A stretch of DNA of 64,000 bases from Phymatolithon calcareum (taxonomy: Eukaryota; Rhodophyta; Florideophyceae; Hapalidiales), in the NCBI GenBank assembly GCA_977006965.1, contig OZ345382.1, forward strand, positions 1,798,001 through 1,862,000, read 5' to 3'. Positions within the stretch are counted from its first letter, which is position 1, and every line of letters starts with the position of its first letter. Both the position numbers and the translations under genes were made by a program. The notes under the pieces were generated by a model. That model made no database searches, was not told the origin of the DNA, and was given only the letters and a program-made list of their open reading frames with translations. This document shows, in pieces, positions 59,600 through 64,000 of this stretch.

Positions 59600-59805
59600 T
59601 TTCCACTCATTCTCCGTTTCTGGCCTTCCAGTGAATAGCCTAGTCGAGGCTGAGCATTTAAGTTAAGTTTGAATGCAAGAGACTCAAAAGAGCGCTTGTT
59701 GGCAGGGAAAGGAGAATTTAGCCAGAGAAATGTAGCTTGGAAAATCATGCAAAAGCCGTCCAATTACTCCTCGGTGAGCGTTTAGGAGCTTTCAAATCTC
59801 CAGCC
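59600..59805 (+). repeat. LINE family B 3' end, diverged
   Basis: GTTTGAATGCAAGAGACT and GCGCTTGTTGGCAGGGA match the 35.99-36.02 kb sequence. ATCATGCAAAAGCC and TTACTCCTCGGTGAGCGTTT match the 3' UTR at 36.07-36.12 kb. Confidence 0.65.
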
Positions 59806-59873
59806 TATGCTCCCGAGAGAACCAGAACTGTCGAACGAAGAGCAAGAGCATTGGATCCGTATTCGAATTTGCA

Positions 59874-60284
59874 TGTTATGAATATATCTTGCCAAAGAGC
59901 TGTGGAGAGAGGCGCCTGTCCTGCAAACTGGTTGCTGCTGCAAAGAAGGAGATACAATCTGATACTCGGCTACCATTTTATCTTTGTCCGACCTGTTGTC
60001 GGCTTTTATACCTACTTGCTACACCCTGGGCGTTCAGGATTCGTGCAATGATGGTACACGTAATTACTAAATTGGGGAACATGAATAGTTCCGTGTCAAC
60101 CCCATATGGTTCCACGACGCATAACAGTAGTATTAGGAGACCACGACAAACTTCAACAATAGACACGAAACAGAAGGACTCCATCGTTGTCAGAGAACAC
60201 CACGCAAAAAATTCATGCTGCTGCTCGTCAGCATCATAAGCACCCAACTTGGTCTGCTTCTGTGATTTCACAACATCACCCCCT
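59874..60284 (-). repeat. Probable 3' LTR of the chromodomain gypsy element
   Basis: On the minus strand, TGATGTTGTGAAATCAC starts right after a GAGGGGG purine tract (about 60285-60292) that follows the pol stop. A TATA box (GTATAAAAGC) lies at about 60003-60012, where a promoter is expected in an LTR. The far boundary is uncertain: TGTTATG at 59874 on the plus strand is the candidate end, but the 5' LTR is outside the window, so this cannot be verified here. Confidence 0.5.
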
Positions 60285-61520
60285 CAGAGGTGAGAGATAC
60301 TCTTTGGAATTTTTGTTCCTTCGAGTGGGTCTGACCGTCTGCCAATACTTCTTGATGACATGAACGTCATCGAAATTAGCAACAGATTCCCAGCTTGCCG
60401 AGATTTCCCAGTGTTTCCAAAAGACAAAATAACTCATTTTGCCGTTTCGGTTCTGGCGGTGATCCGTTACTTTCTTGATCTCATACGTAGAGTCCTCAAT
60501 AACTGTATTATCACCTTTGCGTTGAACAATCTTCAGTTGGTCAGCAGGAATGGTCCTTTTCAATACACCAAGCTTGTCCTTGAAAATGTATGCGCCACCC
60601 CGATTCTTTCGCACAATAGTAAAGGGTCCCTCATATTGAGCATCCCACTTGGACTCCTTCGTTTTGTCAAGCATCATGACTTGTGCGCAGGGAGGAAATG
60701 CATCATCAGACAGTATGCGATTCTTGGCCGCAAAGTCCGCAACAATTTTCCTTTTTCCTTGCATCACCCGACTTCTCACAGCGGGGTAGATGACTTCTGT
60801 GAGCTGACATTGCCTGGATTTCTATAATACCAAGCTCATGTCACTTCCCATTCGCGTATGTCCATACTTCTCGAAATTGTTAACACCGCGCCGAAACATG
60901 AGCGAAAATGGTGCAGACCCGGTCAAAGCCGATATCTTCGAGTTATAAGCCAATTGAACATATGGAATATAATCACACCAGAGGTGCATAGCGCCATCCA
61001 GCTCCTTCTTGAGTATAGCTTCGACAGTCGCATTAACTCTCTCCACGGCCCTATTAGCACGCGGATTGTATGATGAGATCGTTCGGTGGTCAATTCCACC
61101 AAGCTCCATGAGTTCTCCGATCATTTGGTACACAAATTCAGAACCATTACCCGATTGGATAATTTTCGGTACGCCAAAGAGGCCAAACACTTCCCACAAG
61201 GCCTTGGCCACCTGATCCATCTCCTTACCCTTGAGGCACTTCAAAATAGTAAACTTTGTCATGATATCCGTAATAACGAGGAGGGTGTCATTACCCTTAC
61301 CACTGACAGGCAACGGTGTAACGAGATCAATTGCCAAATGATCCCACGGCATGTGTGCCGTGATAGCTCGCATAGGATGAAAATCACGCTTTTGAATATT
61401 AAAGCGCTGGCATGGAACACAACTTGAGATTACGTCCTTGATCTCTGAACGCATGTCAGGCCACCACCAGCCATCGTTCCATAGTTTCTTGAAAACCTCT
61501 TGTTCGCCAAAATGACCGAA
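60276..61520 (-). pseudogene. Ty3/gypsy integrase with chromodomain
   Basis: Reading from 61520: after a TAG stop comes FGHFGEQEVFKKLWNDGWWW and SSCVPCQRFN (the HHCC zinc region), then the catalytic core. The first Asp is in HLAIDLVTPL, the second position reads IIQSGNGSEF where SDNGSEF is expected (Asp to Gly), and Glu is in NPRANRAVERVN. A frame break near 60820 leads to 60276-60779: KWDAQYEGPFTIVRKNRGG (the C-terminal DNA-binding fold), and a chromodomain YEIKKVTDHR...YFVFWKHWE...NFDDVHVIKKYW. Chromodomains target chromovirus integration to marked chromatin. The lost Asp predicts a dead integrase. Confidence 0.9.
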
Positions 61521-62471
61521 CTAATGCGCACGATATATTAAGGATCTTCCACTCCCCTTGGTCTCCGGCGGCTTCTTGTCACGAACAATATGCTGAATAA
61601 TCATGCTCATAAATGATACTGACTCGCTTTTCCGACTGAGTGCATCGTCGAATGTATTTGCGCTGCCAGAAATGTGCACAACATCAAAATCATGATCCAT
61701 AAGTGTGTCAAACCAATTTTGCATCATGTTATTCAGCTCCTTTTGTGAGAAAAGAAACGTTGACGCCCTGTGATCCGTGTGGAGCGTAAACTTTCGCCCG
61801 ACAAAGTAGGATCTGAACTTCTGTAATGCCCAAACAATGGCAAGAAGTTCTTTTTTGGTTGCTGAGTACTTTTTCTCCGACTTACTTAGCGACCTGGAAG
61901 CAAAAGATAGGTAATTAATTTCGTCTTGTGAGCCTTTTTGGGCGATCCACGCACCAAGCCCAAAATCTGACGCATCCGTGCCCAGGATGAACTTTTCTGT
62001 ATCAGATGGGTAGCTCAATATTACCTTCTTTGAAATTTCCTTCCGAAAAGTGTTGAAGGAATGGTCCATCTCGTCCGTCCAAACTATATTCCCCTTTTTC
62101 TTCCACACCACATCAAGCGGATGAGATATGATGGAAAACCGGGGTATAAACTGGCGATAATAGTTGGCGGCGCCTAGGAACCTGAGAAGCTGCTTCACAG
62201 TGTGCGGCCTCTCCCAGCATGAAATACAATCGGCTTTGGTTGGGTCCATCTCAATTCCCTTCCCCGAGACCACGAACCCGAGCAACCGAACCTTGGTTTG
62301 TCCGAATCGACATTTGTCCGCCCGAATTAATAAATTGAATTCCGTGAGCCTCTCAATAACTGCCATAACATGCTCAATATGTTCTGCCCTGGTTTCGGAG
62401 AAGACAATAATGTCATCCACGTAAACCGTGACGAAAGGAAAGTCATTAAAGATCTTATCCATAACCATTTG
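61521..62471 (-). pseudogene. Ty3/gypsy reverse transcriptase (palm) and RNase H
   Basis: A single open frame of 315 codons. It includes the RT catalytic YVDDIIVFSE, the thumb and connection LGFVVSGKGIEMDPTKAD, LRFLGAANYYRQFIPRF, and an RNase H domain (FILGTDASDFGLGAWIAQKG, SATKKELLAIVWALQKFR, LHTDHRA and SGSANTFDDALSR). Catalytic residues of both domains appear intact. It is separated from the RT fingers upstream by one TAG (62472-62474) within the KTMMA-stop-FQMVM sequence, and from integrase by the TAG near 61518-61520. Confidence 0.95.
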
Positions 62472-62474
62472 GAA

Positions 62475-63245
62475 CTATGCCATCATGGTTTTGATGCCGA
62501 ATGGTGCACAAGTAAAGCGATAGTGCACTCCCTTCCATCGAAAGGCAATCCAATTTCGGTCCTTTTCATCAATGCGGAACCGAAAATAGGAATCCCGAAT
62601 GTCCTCTGTACTGTACAGCACATCACTTCCCGATACTGACCCAACTCGATCAAGAATGTCTTGAATCCGGGGTAGCGGGTAATCGACGTCGGGTAAATTT
62701 GGGTTAAGCGACCGAAGGTCGAGGCAAGGTCGGACGTCAACCTTGTACCCATGTGCATCCTTTTTAGGGACACAAATGAGGGGATAGCAGTTTGCACAGT
62801 CATCAAGAGCTCGCTCAATGACCGCGGCTGATTTCCATTCTTGAATCTTCTCGTCAACTTTGTCCTCGTCCTTGCGAGAGACGAAGTTCATGCGCCTCCA
62901 TGTAGTTTCCGCATTAGTCGGCTTAACCTTCAAAACTGCCAGAGAGTGCGTGCAGCGACTCGACAAAGGAAAATCTAGGTTCTTAGAGAGCGCTTCTTGA
63001 ACTTCAGTCGAAAGATCATGAGCTGTGAGTCCATCGATAACGAGAATGTCCTCCCCGTCAATAGACCTCGGGACCTCATCGTCAGAAATACCGGCGATTT
63101 CTGGTGGCTTGGACGGAATTCCACTGGCCTTGAATCCAAAATCCTTAAAATTGCACAGACCTATAACAAAGTCTCTTCCCTCAGGCATATCGAGAATATC
63201 TGGAACGCATTCAAAAGTGTTATTCCCATTGAGAACGGATACTCA
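62475..63245 (-). pseudogene. Ty3/gypsy protease remnant and RT fingers
   Basis: The reading continues in one frame from the gag tail across a TGA (63243-63245) into VSVLNGNNTFECVPDIL and PEGRDFVIGLCNFKDFGF, the C-terminal half of a retroviral-type protease, then the RT N terminus (PLICVPKKDAHGYKVDVRPC, LDLRSLNPNLPDVDYPLPRI, YSTEDIRDSYFRFRIDEKDR, HYRFTCAPFGIKTM). The protease start is compressed: CDGAGIVMAKRTGF replaces the expected D-S/T-G motif and the domain is too short, so part of it has probably been lost. Confidence 0.85.
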
Positions 63246-64000
63246 GACAAACCCTGTCCGCTTCGCCATGACAATTCCTGCTCCGTCACACCCGAAACAC
63301 TTCTTCCCACTTGAAGATTGGTTTCCACTTGATGACTTAGCTGTTGAGGACGGCAAAATCTCGTGCTCCTCAGTCGTGTGGCTCCATTTCCCAAACTTAG
63401 CACAACTCTTCTTCTTCTTCTTTGGCGGCAACGACTTTTGTCCGTTGCTTGGGTTTTCCGCCTTATTATTCTTAGGAGCTTCAACTCGAGGTTTGCTCCT
63501 TGTTGAGTCCAGAGCAATCGCATTCTCAATTTCCCAAGCGATGGACTCCACAACGGGCTCAGCAGTGCTGCGACTGGTCATAGTTAGACGGGTTGCGCGA
63601 GTGATATGCATCATCTCTTGCAGTTTGGAGTCGAGACCGTCGATATAAACCGCGACAAGGGTCTCATCATCATCTTTTTTCCCGTCCGGCTCATTAAACT
63701 TGTGAACCTATCACTATACTGTTGAACTGTCTCTTTGCTTAGCATTGACATGTTCATAAGATCGCGAATCAGCTTGTCCCGTAGAACAGGTGTTTCAAAA
63801 TGGTTCAAAAATACTCTTTGAAGATCTGGCCATGATAACCCCTTCAAATGGCTAATTGCCCACTGCCGATCGATACTCGACAGAGAGGTTAATATCGCTG
63901 GAAACCAGCGATCCTCAGGGACTTCGTGTGCTTCCAGTAGAGCTTTGACTTTGCCCAGAAATTCGAAAGCGTCCTTGATTGAATCTTTCTGCTCACCTCT
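63246..64000 (-). pseudogene. Ty3/gypsy gag (partial, continues off window)
   Basis: From the window edge the minus strand reads DAFEFLGKVKALLEAHEVPE, LKGLSWPDLQRVFLNHFETP and LIRDLMNMSMLSKETVQQYS, a retrotransposon gag domain. Near 63684-63690 the frame changes by -1 at an A-AAA-AAG run, and the protein continues DDDETLVAVYIDGLDSKLQE to a basic tail and a degenerate zinc knuckle (CAKFGKWSHTTEEHE, where Cys is expected at the Phe and final His). The simplest explanation is loss of one A from a longer A run. The upstream start and 5' LTR are beyond base 64000. Confidence 0.85.

Noticed and set aside
62472-62474. TAG read as a sense codon (stops in RT/protease, integrase and BED finger are all TAG)
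   Set aside because: Other breaks in the same region use TAA and TGA and there are frameshifts too, so ordinary pseudogene decay explains them.

Overview
The window looks like a transposon-rich stretch of a eukaryotic nuclear genome. There are no operons, no ribosome-binding-site patterns and no dense bacterial-style coding. Nearly everything recognisable is transposon-derived: hAT, Harbinger/PIF, Mutator (MULE), a TTAA/piggyBac-type element, Ty3/gypsy (one with a chromodomain) and several LINE families. Most are broken by stops and frameshifts and many are nested. The mixture, plus a serine-type tRNA-like locus with an enlarged D-loop, suggests an alga, possibly a red alga (red algal nuclear tRNAs are known to carry D-loop introns). 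That assignment is an inference with modest confidence. No housekeeping gene was recognised.

Layout. 1-2.3 kb: the 3' part of a dead hAT element with its right terminus. 3.2-8.1 kb and 9.9-11.7 kb: two long decayed minus-strand genes of unknown family. 13.85-17.5 kb: a fragment of Harbinger ORF1, then a minus-strand gypsy gag/protease region split by a 1,219-bp TTAA-flanked element. 18.1-19.4 kb: an element with 41-bp terminal inverted repeats (TIRs), related to pieces at 43.1 and 44.3 kb. 20-22.3 kb: LINE tails and an unrecognised decayed gene.

23.16-26.96 kb: a nest of a DNA transposon with arrays of a GTGTCACTAAT motif, carrying a 5'-truncated LINE, which in turn carries a 1,328-bp MULE. 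29.6-30.8 kb: a second LINE. 31.0 kb: a 108-bp MITE consisting only of MULE TIRs. 34.5-38.2 kb: two intact, inverted, diverged paralogous ORFs of unknown function, the best candidates for selected genes in the window. Around them lie LINE 3' ends and the tRNA-like locus (40.28-40.38 kb).

41.7-47.4 kb: a second MULE, a composite A-B-A MULE, and a diverged relative. 47.6-48.8 kb: the second GTGTCACTAAT element, carrying fold-back inserts. 49.5-53.3 kb: a GC-rich 130-bp tandem repeat and a duplicated GC-rich segment. 54.5-57.6 kb: a two-gene Harbinger element with convergent genes. 59.9-64 kb: a minus-strand chromodomain Ty3/gypsy element (3' LTR, integrase, RNase H, RT, protease remnant, gag) that runs off the right edge.

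The most interesting signals are the MULE family, whose 10-bp target duplications and composite copy are readable by eye; the GTGTCACTAAT-array transposon with apparent 6-bp target duplications; the conserved ORF pair at 34.5 and 38.2 kb; and the tRNA-like locus. All comparisons were made by eye; no database search was run.
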